Shown here: positions 1-9,569 of the stretch, piece after piece
Layout: each line of letters starts with the position of its first letter
How positions within the stretch are numbered: the stretch's first letter is position 1
Source of the DNA: Chrysomallon squamiferum
Lineage: Eukaryota; Mollusca; Gastropoda; Neomphalida; Peltospiridae
Direction of reading: 5' to 3'
Assembly: GCA_012295275.1 (NCBI GenBank)
Contig: CM022671.1
Span: 6,773,727 to 6,796,226, forward strand
Length of the DNA stretch: 22,500 nt
Notes under the pieces: generated by a model
Told to the model about the DNA's origin: nothing
Database searches by the model: none
What the model saw: the letters and a program-made list of their open reading frames with translations, nothing else
Program-made: the position numbers and the translations under genes

Positions 1-1179
1 TTGTCCCCACTTGTTTTGTTCGTAGACATGCCATAACAAATCTTTGCTGCAGTGCGTCTAAAAAATGTTCATGAAAGCCAAATAAGCAAAGAGTTTCATC
101 AGTGGATAGATGAAGTAAATAAAAGTTCCAAACACAAATGAATCGAGAACGTGAAGCGAGAAAACGATGTGGAACGGAAGGTGAGATAAGACGTACAGAA
201 TATTATATATTAAAATTTTACATTTTGTGTAGATATATATGCTTGAACGAAATATCACCAAAATTACACTTTAATCAAATATAAAAGATCCGACAGAAAA
301 GATATAAATGGTAAACGTAGGATACAGAAACTACATAATATCGAGATCGCAAGAACCGTAACTCTGTATTTACAAGCCGCGCGGAATAAACGAAACAAAC
401 AGGCGACTTTAAGTTAAGCCGCCTTCTTAAATATCGTTGAATTTTAAAATAAATAAAATTATCAGCCATATATTCAGACAAGGGCCACAGCTACCGAAAA
501 CAGCGCTTATGGAAAACACTGAAATTGCGCTCCTGTTGAAACATCTGAATGTTCTCTTTCAAACGGTCAAACTTTGTTAGCACATAACTATTAAGAAATA
601 TTTATTTGATATTCAATAAAATATCGATTTTCACAAATAGTGATGAAGAAGATGATAATTAAATTTATTGAAACTATTTAGCATCATTAACATCCGTTAA
701 AAATATTGTTGGTCTTTCATTATTTTGGCTTACATTAAAAAATCATTTATTACTAACGAATGTCTCATAGTATTTCCAGTTTAAAATATATATCACTAGA
801 CAAGTAGTCATGATTGATAACACTTCAGCAAAGGTTTACAGGTATTAAGTTATTGTCCCGTTATTTATTCTATTTTTAATATAGGTTTGTGGCAATGGAA
901 TTAATTTTGTTTTAAATATAATAATTTAACAGGAACTTTCAGTCCAAAATAATACTGAGGAACAGTATTATACAAGACTGCCCAGTATTTCTGGTTGATT
1001 GATTCAAGAGTTATTACAGTGGCTAGAATGGGAAATAACCCACACGATACAGGATTTATTTATTATTCATCATACCACATTGTCTACAGCAACCATCCCA
1101 TACTGAGCACAGGAACCCTGCTTGCTGATTTTAACCTACAGTGTAATCATGTATTTGAAATAATAATAATAATAATAAG
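1..1179. other. AT-rich noncoding stretch upstream of the first exon
   Basis: The stretch is AT-rich, has stops in all frames, and shows no open frame with coding-like composition. It is probably intron of the gene whose last exon starts near 1180, because that exon lacks the rest of its protein and nothing else here looks like an exon. It ends in a short AAT run (1159-1179) directly before the exon. I recognise no RNA gene, repeat family or transposon end in it. Confidence 0.5.
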
Positions 1180-1389
1180 GTGTTACGACGTCCGAGTCTT
1201 CAGGGACAACAGCAGCCGCGCTGTCAGCACAAGCGGCGTCAACGTTGTCAGATCGCCGAGATGAGCGATGACGTGCTGGAGACGAGCAGCAAGGTGAAGG
1301 AGTACACGACGCTGACAGCAAACATGAGCTTCGACGACAGCGTCGCCGACAGAGACTCGCACTCCAGACCCGAGGTGGCACTCGTCTGA
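1180..1389 (+). CDS. 3'-terminal coding exon of an unrecognised gene, apparently frameshifted near 1250
   Basis: A GC-rich island in AT-rich DNA ends with a TGA at 1387-1389. From 1252 to 1386 one frame is open with strongly biased codons (39 of 45 third positions are G or C). It reads IAEMSDDVLETSSK, then VKEYTTLTANMSFDD, and ends PEVALV. Before 1250 a different frame carries the bias: 1181-1249 reads CYDVRVFRDNSSRAVSTSG then VNVV (18 of 23 third positions G or C), whereas the downstream frame there has only 12 of 24. The two join by a one-base loss near 1249-1252. The left border is uncertain: AG at 1178-1179 lacks a pyrimidine tract, and AG at 1200-1201 and 1250-1251 are alternatives. The polar, acidic C-terminus has a hydrophobic last residue, as in a cytoplasmic tail, but I do not recognise the family. 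It could be a real gene with a sequencing indel, a pseudogene, or a shorter exon starting at 1252. Confidence 0.5.
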   Translation: MLRRPSLQGQQQPRCQHKRRQRCQIAEMSDDVLETSSKVKEYTTLTANMSFDDSVADRDSHSRPEVALV

Positions 1390-2640
1390 CTTCATGCTCT
1401 ACTGACTTTGACTACTTGCTGTATTGACTTTGACTACTTGCTCTACTGACTTTGACTACTTGCTGTATTGACTTTGACTACATGCTCTATTGACTTTGAC
1501 TACTTGCTGTACTGACTTTGACTACATGCTGTACTGACTTTGACTACACGCTCTGTTGACTTTGACTACACGCTCTATTGACTGACTACTTGCTGTACTG
1601 ACTTTGACTACTTGCTGTACTGACTTTGACTACATGCTCTACTGACTTTGATTACTTGCTCTACTGACTTTGACTACTTGCTGTACTGACTTTGACTACA
1701 TGCTCTACTGACTTTGACTACATGCTCTACTGACTTTGACCACATGCTCTACTGACTTTGACCACATGCTCTACAGACTTTGACTACTTGCTGTACTGAC
1801 TTTGACTACATGCTCTACTGACTTTGACTACATGCTCTACTGACTTTGACTACTTGCTGTACTGACTTTGACTACTTGCTCTACTGACTTTACCAACATG
1901 CTCTACTGACTTTGACTACTTGCTGTACTGACTTTGACTACTTTCTCTACTGACGTTGACTACATGCTCTACTGACTTTGACTACTTGCTCTACTGACTT
2001 TGATTACATGCTCTACTGACTTTGACTACATGCTCTACTGACTTTGACTACTTGCTGTACTGACTTTGACTACTTTCTCTACTGACTTTGACTACTTTTT
2101 CTACTGACTTTGACTACTTGCTGTACTGACTTTGACTACATGCTCTACTGACTTTGACTACATGCTCTACTGACTTTGATTACTTTTTCTACTGACTTTG
2201 ACTACTTGCTGTACTGACTTTGACTACATGCTCTACTGACGTTGACTACATGCTCTACTGACGTTGACTACATGCTCTACTGACCTTGACTACTTTCTCT
2301 ACTGACTTTGACTACTTTTTCTACTGACTTTGACTACATGCTCTACTGACTATACCAACATGCTCTACTGACTTTGACTACTTGCTGTACTGACTTTGAC
2401 TACATGCTCTACTAACTTCGACTACTTTCTCTACTGACTTTGATTACATGCTGTACTGACTTTGACTACTTGCTCTACTGACTTTGACTACATGCTCTAC
2501 TGAATTTAACCACATGCTCTACTGACTGTAACCACATGCTCTGTTGAATTTAACTACATGCTCTACTGAATTCGACTACACGCTCTACTGAATTTAACCA
2601 CATGCTCCACTGACTTTAACCACATGCTCTGCTGATTTTA
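1387..2640. repeat. 22-bp minisatellite, about 57 copies
   Basis: The unit has core TGACTTTGACTAC followed by a nine-base tail ending GCTSTAY. The spacing of successive TGACTTT starts is 22 bp (for example 1403 and 1425). Units differ mainly at the A/T before TGCT, at TGCTCTAC versus TGCTGTAC, and at CTTTTTCT variants. The last units, after about 2490, are more degenerate (TGAATTTAACCACATGC). The first, shortened unit starts exactly on the stop codon of the preceding exon, so the array would lie in that gene's 3' untranslated region. It has no spacers, so it is not a CRISPR-like array. Confidence 0.95.
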
Positions 2641-3081
2641 AATTCATCTTGCACTACAGTTTGACAAGCTCTAAATACATTTTCATGATTATCGGAAGAT
2701 TATTTTCTAACGTGAAATGTCGTTTTAGAAAAAAAATAACAAAAAAACAACAACATCTGAACAAAACTTTCTTGACAATCTTGCTTCAAAAAATCATAAC
2801 TTTGTAAGTGACATGTGTGTGTACACAGATACACGTTTGTCAGTTCATCACTGTTATCTGATTAACAGCTTATCACGTCCCTGGTCCCAGTAAAAACAGC
2901 AGAACACGCGGCTTTGATAAAAATATTATATATAGCTTTAATTACATGCGTTTATATGCAATTAACTATGAATTACTGTTTACGATTATATTATTTCTGT
3001 TAAATCTATTGTAATCATCATCATCATTATTCTTATTAGTATTATTATTATTTGTTATTATTATTAATATTATTGTTATTA

Positions 3082-3083
<2 letters not shown>
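2641..3083. other. AT-rich spacer, possibly 3' UTR or flank of the first gene
   Basis: No open frame with coding composition is present. The right part (3012-3083) is degenerate ATC/ATT trinucleotide sequence leading into the perfect ATT run. I see no clean AATAAA close behind the minisatellite, so the end of the first transcript cannot be placed. Confidence 0.4.

Positions 3084-3168
<85 letters not shown>
3084..3168. repeat. (ATT)n microsatellite, about 28 copies
   Basis: An uninterrupted ATT trinucleotide run of about 85 bp. It makes an open minus frame of poly-isoleucine, which is a composition artefact. Confidence 0.97.
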
Positions 3169-3169
<1 letters not shown>

Positions 3170-3984
3170 TTCACATATGCCTATAGAAACAAATATATTC
3201 AACGTTATAAAAATGTATAATGTATATGTTATATAAGTTAAATGTATACACAATACTTGGAGACAACACAGTGTGACACGGAGGACAGTGTGATATTTAA
3301 AATATTGTACGGCAGATGTAAACAACTTAATATAAACTGAGTAGAAGTGAGGTAAAATAATTTACTCATTTCTTTACAAGTTAGCGTTCTTTTGTCGTCT
3401 GTTATTAAATAATACTTTAAATTTTTATTTATTTATTTATTTATTTATTTATTTTATTATTTTAATTATTATTATTATTTTTTTTTTTTTTTTGTACATT
3501 TTTAACGATATTACATTTGTTTGAAGACCTGATCTAAATGCAAGAAAATTTAATATATGTATGTTATTTTGTTTGAGTAATTATTGAATTACAATAAAAA
3601 GAATAATAAATTAAAAACGAAATTAGAATTTTCTTTCTTTCTATTTGCAAAGCTGTATGACTGTTCTTCTATATCTGTCTGTTATTATGTCTGTACATGT
3701 ATCTGTTTTACCGTCAGTTTGTCTGTTTGTTCAAGAACCGTAACTCGTGAAGACTTGAAAGATGAAGATTTCACTTTGTGGTTATTTTCAGTCAGAATGA
3801 CTGACCAAACTCTGTGGTTTGTGTTGTCCTCCTGAACAAAAGTGAATATAAAACATGATCATATCCAGAATGTTATACTGAGTTTCTCTCATTCTTAGAA
3901 AACAACAACAACAACAACAATGTGTCTGTCTCACTGCCAATGTTTGTGTGTGTGTGTGTATGTTTGTTGTATGTGTATGTGCCT
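3169..3984. other. AT-rich spacer with (ATTT)n, poly(T), (CAA)n and (TG)n runs
   Basis: This holds an ATTT tetranucleotide run (about 3426-3454) grading into ATT and a poly(T) tract ending at 3493. It also holds a CAA run (3901-3920) and a TG run (about 3946-3960). No exon is supported: the short open frames have no coding bias and no family resemblance. Confidence 0.6.
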
Positions 3985-4235
3985 GTATAAGTGTGTGCAT
4001 ATTTAATCTAGGATTTATGCACATCTGATTAAACTCTGCACATAGACAATATTCGGGAACGCACTGGCGCAGGAGGACAAAGTCCAATCACCGCCTAACA
4101 AACGTAAGATGTCGCTGACGAGACTTGAACTCATTCACCCGCACACAGTGTGTGTCTGCGTGAACGATGCTTAGCAGTCATTTATAATAAACTCATCTAG
4201 TACTCTAACCACTGAACTACAAACACGTGAACGCT
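3985..4235 (-). mobile_element. tRNA-derived SINE-like element or degenerate tRNA relic
   Basis: Read on the minus strand, 4219-4203 gives TAGTTCAGTGGTTAGAG, a good match to the RNA polymerase III A box in a tRNA D arm. Downstream, 4132-4122 gives GAGTTCAAGTC, a B-box match. The B box sits in a foldable T arm: five-base stem ATGAG/CTCGT (one wobble) around the seven-base loop TTCAAGT. A and B boxes are farther apart than in a normal tRNA, and no complete cloverleaf is evident, so a functional tRNA is unlikely. A tRNA-unrelated body would continue to about 3985, before a TG-rich simple repeat. The outer limits and any target-site duplication are not resolved, so the borders are approximate. 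Confidence 0.5.
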
Positions 4236-5472
4236 TTATGTCGGTGAAAATACACCTGCAATTGTTTAAATACAGGTACACACACATACCTGTCGTGTAG
4301 ATGGACGTAATTGTCTAAATACAGGTGGAAATAAGGTTATCACAGGTTAGTTCTCAATCTATGACAATAACAACATACGTGAACTGTCAACTCATAGACA
4401 ACGCCTACATCAGATCTGATTAGAAATCTTACAGTCGAGTTAAATAAAATGTACGTTATTTATTTACGACATAAAACAGCTACCTGTTTATTTACATGAT
4501 GAAAGGCTTACATTATTTGCATGACAAAACACTTTATTTCCAGTATGATGAAGTAGAAATTTGTTTTCAGTTATAACAATGTAAAATTCTGTTTGATTCT
4601 GTGCCATAGAGAATGGTATTTACCGAATAAAACATGCACGTGCATAAAATACAGCTTAGTGAAAAAAAAAGTTTTGTACTTTTTTTTAGATAATAATATT
4701 TTAATAAATACGTTGTTATTTATTGATTTAATGACTGATTGATTTTTAATTAATTAATTAATTTATTTAAAATTTATTTTGAGGTTTTTTCTATCGTTAT
4801 TTGAAATGTTATTATTAACTATTATTACCACTCTATATTTATTTGTCAATTTATTTTATTAATTTTGTTCATTATTTCTTTTTTAAATTTCTTTCTTAAA
4901 AACATTTCAAACAAATAAAATAATAACAATTATATATATATATATATAGATGTTTAAATAACTCCTATAATTATTATATATGTGTGTCTCTGCATGCATA
5001 TAATGTATGTATGTATGTACGTACGTATGTATGTATGTATGTATCTATGTATGTGTGTATGTGTTTACCCTATCTGCTGTGTAGTATAAATTACAAGTAC
5101 TATCTACGTATGATACAAGCTACTATCTTCTAAAGCCCTTCGTACCTGATATTAAACATTCTCGAAATGAGGTTTATAACGGAGACACAACACGTTGAGG
5201 TGTGTTTACAGAGTGATAAATTCACTGAGAAATTATCGCTTTTAAACGTCTCAGACAATGGAGTGTAATAAAGTTGTAGCGAGCAGATTTATGCGAGAGA
5301 TAGCAGACACAGTTAGCGCGAGCAGTTTGTGAAGAAATGGGTTATTTATTTGAAACTTTGGTCGTCGATGTTTTGTGCGCCCTAACAAGTTAATTTGATT
5401 TTCAAGCGTTAAGACATGAAGATAGAAGCGCTGAGTCGTAAAGATAACTGTACAGAGAAGCATCAATGGTAC

Positions 5473-5474
<2 letters not shown>
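4236..5474. other. Noncoding AT-rich spacer with AATT, TA and TATG simple repeats
   Basis: This holds an AATT run near 4746-4765, a (TA)n run at about 4930-4948 and a TATG/TACG tetranucleotide run at about 5003-5060. No open frame with coding composition is present. It forms part of the upstream flank of the Ly6-type gene; no specific regulatory site stands out. Confidence 0.6.
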
Positions 5475-5534
<60 letters not shown>

Positions 5535-5545
5535 TTAGTGAATAG

Positions 5546-5588
<43 letters not shown>

Positions 5589-5618
5589 TGTATAATATAT
5601 ATATATATATAATATATA
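5475..5618. repeat. Compound (GA)n-(GT)n-(TA)n microsatellite
   Basis: A GA run (5475-about 5534) is followed by a 12-bp spacer, a GT run (about 5547-5591) and a TA run (about 5591-5618). It lies about 340 bp upstream of the Ly6-type start codon. The overlapping minus-strand open frames (Ser-Leu and Thr-His repeats) are artefacts of the dinucleotides. Confidence 0.97.
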
Positions 5619-5748
5619 AATACATTTGGGAATGTGCATATGTTGCATGTGTTCCTCATTATATTTAACAAAAAAATGTATTCACTGTTTCTCTGCACGA
5701 AATGCTCAGCTCCACAATCAATATCAGTCGTAAACAAAGTAGTTTTTC

Positions 5749-5772
5749 AAAAAAAAAAAAAAAAAAAAAAAA
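5749..5772. repeat. Poly(A) tract, A24
   Basis: An uninterrupted run of 24 A residues about 190 bp before the Ly6-type start codon. It may be a retroelement tail or a nucleosome-excluding promoter tract; the sequence does not decide. Confidence 0.9.
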
Positions 5773-5958
5773 CGAGTATCACTCAGTCTGTGTAGATTTA
5801 CCCAGACGCTGATTGAGTGGGTTTCAGTGCTCAGTCTGTGCAGTGTTTGTGAGTAGATAGACTCGGAGCTGTTTACACTGACAGAAGCGGGCTTCCCCGA
5901 ACAGAGAGCTGGCGAGAGAGATAGAGAGAGAGGAACGCGTTTCTGTAATGTCTCCAGC
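5773..5958 (+). promoter_or_regulatory. Probable promoter and 5' UTR of the Ly6-type gene
   Basis: Base composition rises here from AT-rich spacer to mixed sequence leading into the start codon at 5959. Two TCAGTCTGTG strings, each containing the initiator-like TCAGT, lie near 5780 and 5832 and could mark transcription starts. No convincing TATA box is seen. The proximal leader is purine-rich (GAGAGAGATAGAGAGAGAGG around 5913-5932). The assignment is inferred from position; an upstream noncoding exon cannot be excluded. Confidence 0.35.
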
Positions 5959-5995
5959 ATGTCAGCGTTTTTCTTCTTTCTCATGTGGCTGGTGA
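5948..5995 (+). other. Upstream ORF overlapping the Ly6-type start codon
   Basis: An ATG at 5948, 11 bases upstream and out of frame with the main ATG, opens a 15-codon frame (MSPACQRFSSFSCGW) closed by TGA at 5993-5995, past the main start. Its -3 base is G; the main ATG has A at -3. If the transcript includes 5948, ribosomes starting there would pass the main start, so this uORF could lower translation. It matters only if transcription begins upstream of 5948. Confidence 0.4.
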
Positions 5996-6010
5996 CTGCG
6001 AACTCGCGAG
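5959..6010 (+). CDS. Ly6/uPAR-type GPI-anchored three-finger protein, exon 1 (signal peptide)
   Basis: This exon encodes MSAFFFFLMWLVTANSR plus the first base of a glycine codon. It is a typical short hydrophobic signal peptide, with cleavage likely around the VTA-NS region. The exon ends at a donor, GTAAGA at 6011, in phase 1. Joining to 15270 keeps the frame and gives a 199-residue protein with exons 2 and 3. A separate signal-peptide exon with a phase 1 border is the usual architecture of Ly6/uPAR genes. The start is chosen because the hydrophobic core follows immediately and -3 is A. The intron that follows is 9259 bp. Confidence 0.8.
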
Positions 6011-6029
6011 GTAAGACAGTTATTTCTAA

Positions 6030-6057
6030 CACACACACACACACACACGCACACACG
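6030..6057. repeat. (AC)n microsatellite beside the exon 1 donor
   Basis: An AC dinucleotide run with two G interruptions begins 20 bp downstream of the 5' splice site of intron 1. Confidence 0.9.
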
Positions 6058-6142
6058 CCTCTATCACAGGTCTACGTGTCGCTTGAACGTTTTCCATTGT
6101 TTTGTGTCTTATCAGAGTCGGTGGTTAAACACTGCGTGGACG

Positions 6143-6806
6143 AGTTTAATTACATACACAGCACTGGTTACGTAATGTGTAGACAGTGTTTAATTACGCA
6201 TATGTCATATGTAATATGTAGATAATGTTTAATTACATATATGTCACTAGTTATGTAATATGTAGATACTGTTTAATTACATATATGTCACTAGTTATGT
6301 AATATGTAGATAATGTTTATTTACATACATGTCACTAGGTATGTAATATGTAAACAATGTTTAATTACATATATGTCACTAGTTATGTAATATGTAGACA
6401 ATGTTTAATTACATATATGTCACTAGTTATGTAATATGTAGATACTGTTTAATTACATATATGTCACTAGTTATGTAATATGTAGATACTGTTTAATTAC
6501 ATATATGTCACTAGTTATGTAATATGTAGATAATGTTTAATGACAGATATGTCACTAGTCATGTAATATGTAGATACTGTTTAATTACATATGTCACTAG
6601 TTATGTAATATGTAGATACTGTTTAATTGCATACACGTCACTAGTTATGTAATATGTAGATAATGATTAATTACATACATGTCACTAGTTATGTAATATG
6701 TAGATAATGTTTAATTACATACACGTCACTAGTTATGTAATATGTAGGTTATATTTAATCACATACATGTTACTAGTTATGTAATATGTAGGCAATGTTT
6801 AATTAG
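6143..6806. repeat. 44-bp minisatellite with an internal inverted repeat, about 15 copies
   Basis: The spacing of successive GTTTAATTAC starts is 44 bp (for example 6271 and 6315). Each typical unit carries ATTACATA and TATGTAAT, which are reverse complements, around a 12-base loop containing ACTAGT. Every unit can therefore fold as an 8-bp hairpin. Units differ at a few sites (GATAATGT/GATACTGT, ATATATGT/ATACATGT/ATACACGT), and both ends are more degenerate. It lies in intron 1 of the Ly6-type gene. Confidence 0.95.
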
Positions 6807-7033
6807 TCATACACGTGTATCAGTCGCAGTACTGTTGAAGTAAGCCTGTCGTGCACACGTATCTGATCTCACGTGACTGTAAACATCACTTTTCAGATTT
6901 ATGTCAGACTTTTATGGGATTTTTTAATGTGCCATTTATGAAAATTGCACTGCTTTGAAGATGAATTAATTATTTATGAAAAAGAAACAAACAATAATAA
7001 TAAAGCGAAAATTAAATGAAGCTGGCATCAATT

Positions 7034-7063
7034 TCCCCCACCCCAACCCCCCACCCCCACCCA
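7034..7063. other. C-rich tract with G-quadruplex potential on the minus strand
   Basis: The tract has five runs of three to six C residues separated by one or two A residues. The complementary strand meets the four-G-tract rule with very short loops. It lies in intron 1, with the C-rich strand as the transcribed RNA sense. Function is unknown. Confidence 0.6.
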
Positions 7064-7150
7064 CTCACAGACTCCCTGCGCTGTTAACAGCTAAGTAAAA
7101 CGTTGATGCAGAAGATGAAAGAGAAATTTAAAATGAAGTAGCAAGTGATG

Positions 7151-7181
7151 TTTTTTTTTTTTTTTTTTTTTATTTTTTTTT
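7151..7181. repeat. Poly(T) tract
   Basis: Thirty T residues with one A interruption, followed by ACAG. It resembles a 3' splice site, but no exon-like sequence follows. Confidence 0.9.
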
Positions 7182-7314
7182 ACAGAATTACGACTTTGAC
7201 GATTATCAACACTTACTTTGTATTATCACGTTACAAATTTACAAATTCTGCCATTTAACAGACTGTACACATATATAGCTCACTAATTCCTTAATATCCG
7301 ACACATACTCTTGC

Positions 7315-7365
<51 letters not shown>

Positions 7366-7414
7366 GTAATAGTAATAGTAATAGTAATAGTAATAGTAAT
7401 AATAATAATAATAA
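7315..7414. repeat. (AAT)n microsatellite with an (AGTAAT)n block
   Basis: A perfect ATA trinucleotide run is followed by about six AGTAAT hexamers and then AAT again. The hexamer block shows one point variant amplified as a doubled unit. Confidence 0.95.
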
Positions 7415-7544
7415 TCATAAAACAACCGAATAATTCATTCTGTACATTGAATATAGAATGGCAAAATATAAAAAAAAAATTGAAAAAAATAAATATTTTT
7501 AAATAAATTTATTTGTGGCAGATAAACACAACCACACAACACCA

Positions 7545-7795
7545 ACCACAATAATAACAACAACGAAAACAATAGTAGTATTAGAATTAGTGTTAGTGTA
7601 ATAGACGAAGATGGCGTAGTAGCATTAATAGTAGTAGCTGCAGTAGCAGCAGTAGTAGTTATAGTAGTAGTAATAGTAGTACAAGATGACATAGTAGTAG
7701 TAGTAGTAGCAATAGTAGTAGTAGTTGTAGTACTAGTAATGGTAGTAGAAGAAGCTGACGTAGTAGTATTAATAGTAGCAGTTGTAGTAGTAATC
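7545..7795. repeat. Degenerate (CAA)n and (AGT)n trinucleotide sequence
   Basis: An ACA/ACC-rich start gives way to interspersed AGT and AAT trinucleotides over about 200 bp. Its composition resembles 9170-9440, suggesting related or parallel simple-sequence expansions. It yields low-complexity Thr/Leu open frames on the minus strand, which are not genes. Confidence 0.8.
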
Positions 7796-8012
7796 TGATC
7801 CTGATCACGATATCTGTAAAGCTGTAATTTGGTGTGATGTAGGAAACACAGTTAAATAGTTTTGTTTTGTTAGCACGCTGCAGTTAACCTAAGGGAATGA
7901 TGTTCAGGTCAAGTGGGACAAAAAAGAAAACAACTTGTAAAAGTATTCTTGTTACAGAGAAATAAAGCAGAGAGAAATAGATATCAGCTGTCTGTTACTG
8001 ACGCCTGTAATT

Positions 8013-8577
8013 CTCTACTTGTGTGAACGTGTATTTTTTTACTTGTGTGACACGCGTAATTTTAATTGTGTGAGACGTGTAGTTAATTGTGTATTTTTAC
8101 TTGTGAGATGTGTATTTTTTACTTGTGTGACACGTTTTTGTTTTTACTTGTGTAATACGGGTATTTTTACTTATGTGACATGTGTATTTCTACTTGGGTG
8201 ACACGTGTATTTTTACTTGTGTGCACGTCTACTTTTACTAAATGACACGTGTATTTTTACTTGTGTGACACACGTATTTTTACTTATGTGACACGTGTAT
8301 TTTTATTTATGTGACGTGTGTATTTTTTCTTGGGTCACACGTATTTTTATTTGTGTGACACACGTATTTTTACTTGTGTGACACACGTATTTTTACTTGT
8401 GTGACACACGTATTTCTACTTATGTGACATGTGTATTTTTATTTGTGTGAGATGTGTATTTTTACTTGTGTGATATGTGTATTTTTACTTGGGTCACACG
8501 TATTTTTACTTGTGTGACCCGTGTATTTCTACTTGGGTCACAGGTATATTTATGTGACACGTGTATTTTTACTTGTT
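8013..8577. repeat. 23-bp minisatellite, about 24 copies, many with an E-box palindrome
   Basis: The unit core is GTATTTTTACTTGTGTGACA, with period 23 (starts at 8341, 8364 and 8387). Many units read GACACGTGTATT and so contain the palindrome ACACGTGT with a CACGTG E-box; others read ACACACGT or ACATGTGT. Some units are shortened. It lies in intron 1. Confidence 0.93.
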
Positions 8578-9019
8578 TTACCTGGCTCGTACTAGGTGAC
8601 ACGTAGAACACAGGTATTACATAATCACGTGGACAATGAATAAGGAAACGTCTTATCTGATAAACACAGAAAAAAAGAAAAAAAAACTAAAAAACGTAGG
8701 TAAACTGAATTTTAAAAAAGTGATTGAAAACATCGTAAATGAATGCACTCTGTAATATGAACACATAGAAGAAAATCTATAGCCGACTAAAAAATAAAAT
8801 CAAATAAAAATAAAACATAAAACAGTTATATAAACGGATATAAATTCACTGACGTGCCTTAGAGAAATGAACACGTAAATAAATAAAAATTGTAAAGTGA
8901 TATAAAAACAATGTTGTAAAAATTCAGAAAACAAGAAAAGAAAAAAGAAGAAGAACGACTATCAAAACAAAACAAACAAGAATAAGAAACGAAAAATAAA
9001 ATAAAATAAAATAAATATG

Positions 9020-9020
<1 letters not shown>

Positions 9021-9075
<55 letters not shown>
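9021..9075. repeat. (AAT)n microsatellite, about 18 copies
   Basis: A perfect ATA/AAT run preceded by an AAAAT run (about 8994-9014). Confidence 0.95.
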
Positions 9076-9077
<2 letters not shown>

Positions 9078-9164
9078 CAACATTGAAAAAAGAATGGCAA
9101 ACAAAAATATTAAATATTTTAAAATAAATTTATTTATGGCAGATATTCACAATCCCAACACCAA

Positions 9165-9440
9165 CCACAATAATAACAACAGCGATAGCAGTAATATTAT
9201 TACTATTAGTGTAGTATTAGTATTAGTATTAGTATTAGAAGTAGTAGTACTAGTAGTAGTAATAGTGGTAGTAGTAGTACCAATAGTGAAAGTAACAATA
9301 ACAAGTATAGCCATTATAATGAAGAGTATTATAATGACCGTACTGATGATTATAAAACAATGGTGCCGTTGTAGTGACAGAGCCAGTGGCGGTAGCAGTA
9401 GTCGTAGTAGTAATAGTAATTGTAGTAACCAATATTAGTC
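9165..9440. repeat. Degenerate (AGT)n / (ATT)n trinucleotide sequence
   Basis: AAT, AGT, ATT and AAC trinucleotides are interspersed with strong period-3 structure, comparable to 7545-7795. The Val-rich open frame across it is produced by GTA repeats and has no independent coding support. Confidence 0.8.
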
Positions 9441-9569
9441 ATAGAAGCACTAGTAGTTGCTTAATATGTGATATGAGAGAGAGAGAATCTACACGACTAG
9501 TATCAAATTTACAGTCAACATCAAACAAAACAGGGACGTATGTACCAGTGTTTTTCATAAAACAGTCAT

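Noticed and set aside
1387-2640. CRISPR array
   Set aside because: Units are contiguous without unique spacers, the context is eukaryotic, and no cas gene is present. The same applies to the arrays at 6143, 8013, 9570 and 14740.
2966-3325. 119-codon poly-isoleucine frame
   Set aside because: Produced by the ATT microsatellite.
5251-6056. Ser-Leu and Thr-His rich minus-strand frames
   Set aside because: They come from GA and GT dinucleotide runs and lie antisense to the promoter and exon 1 of the Ly6-type gene.
7151-7300. Exon after the poly(T)-ACAG sequence
   Set aside because: The following sequence is AT-rich with early stops and no coding composition, so the acceptor-like string is incidental.
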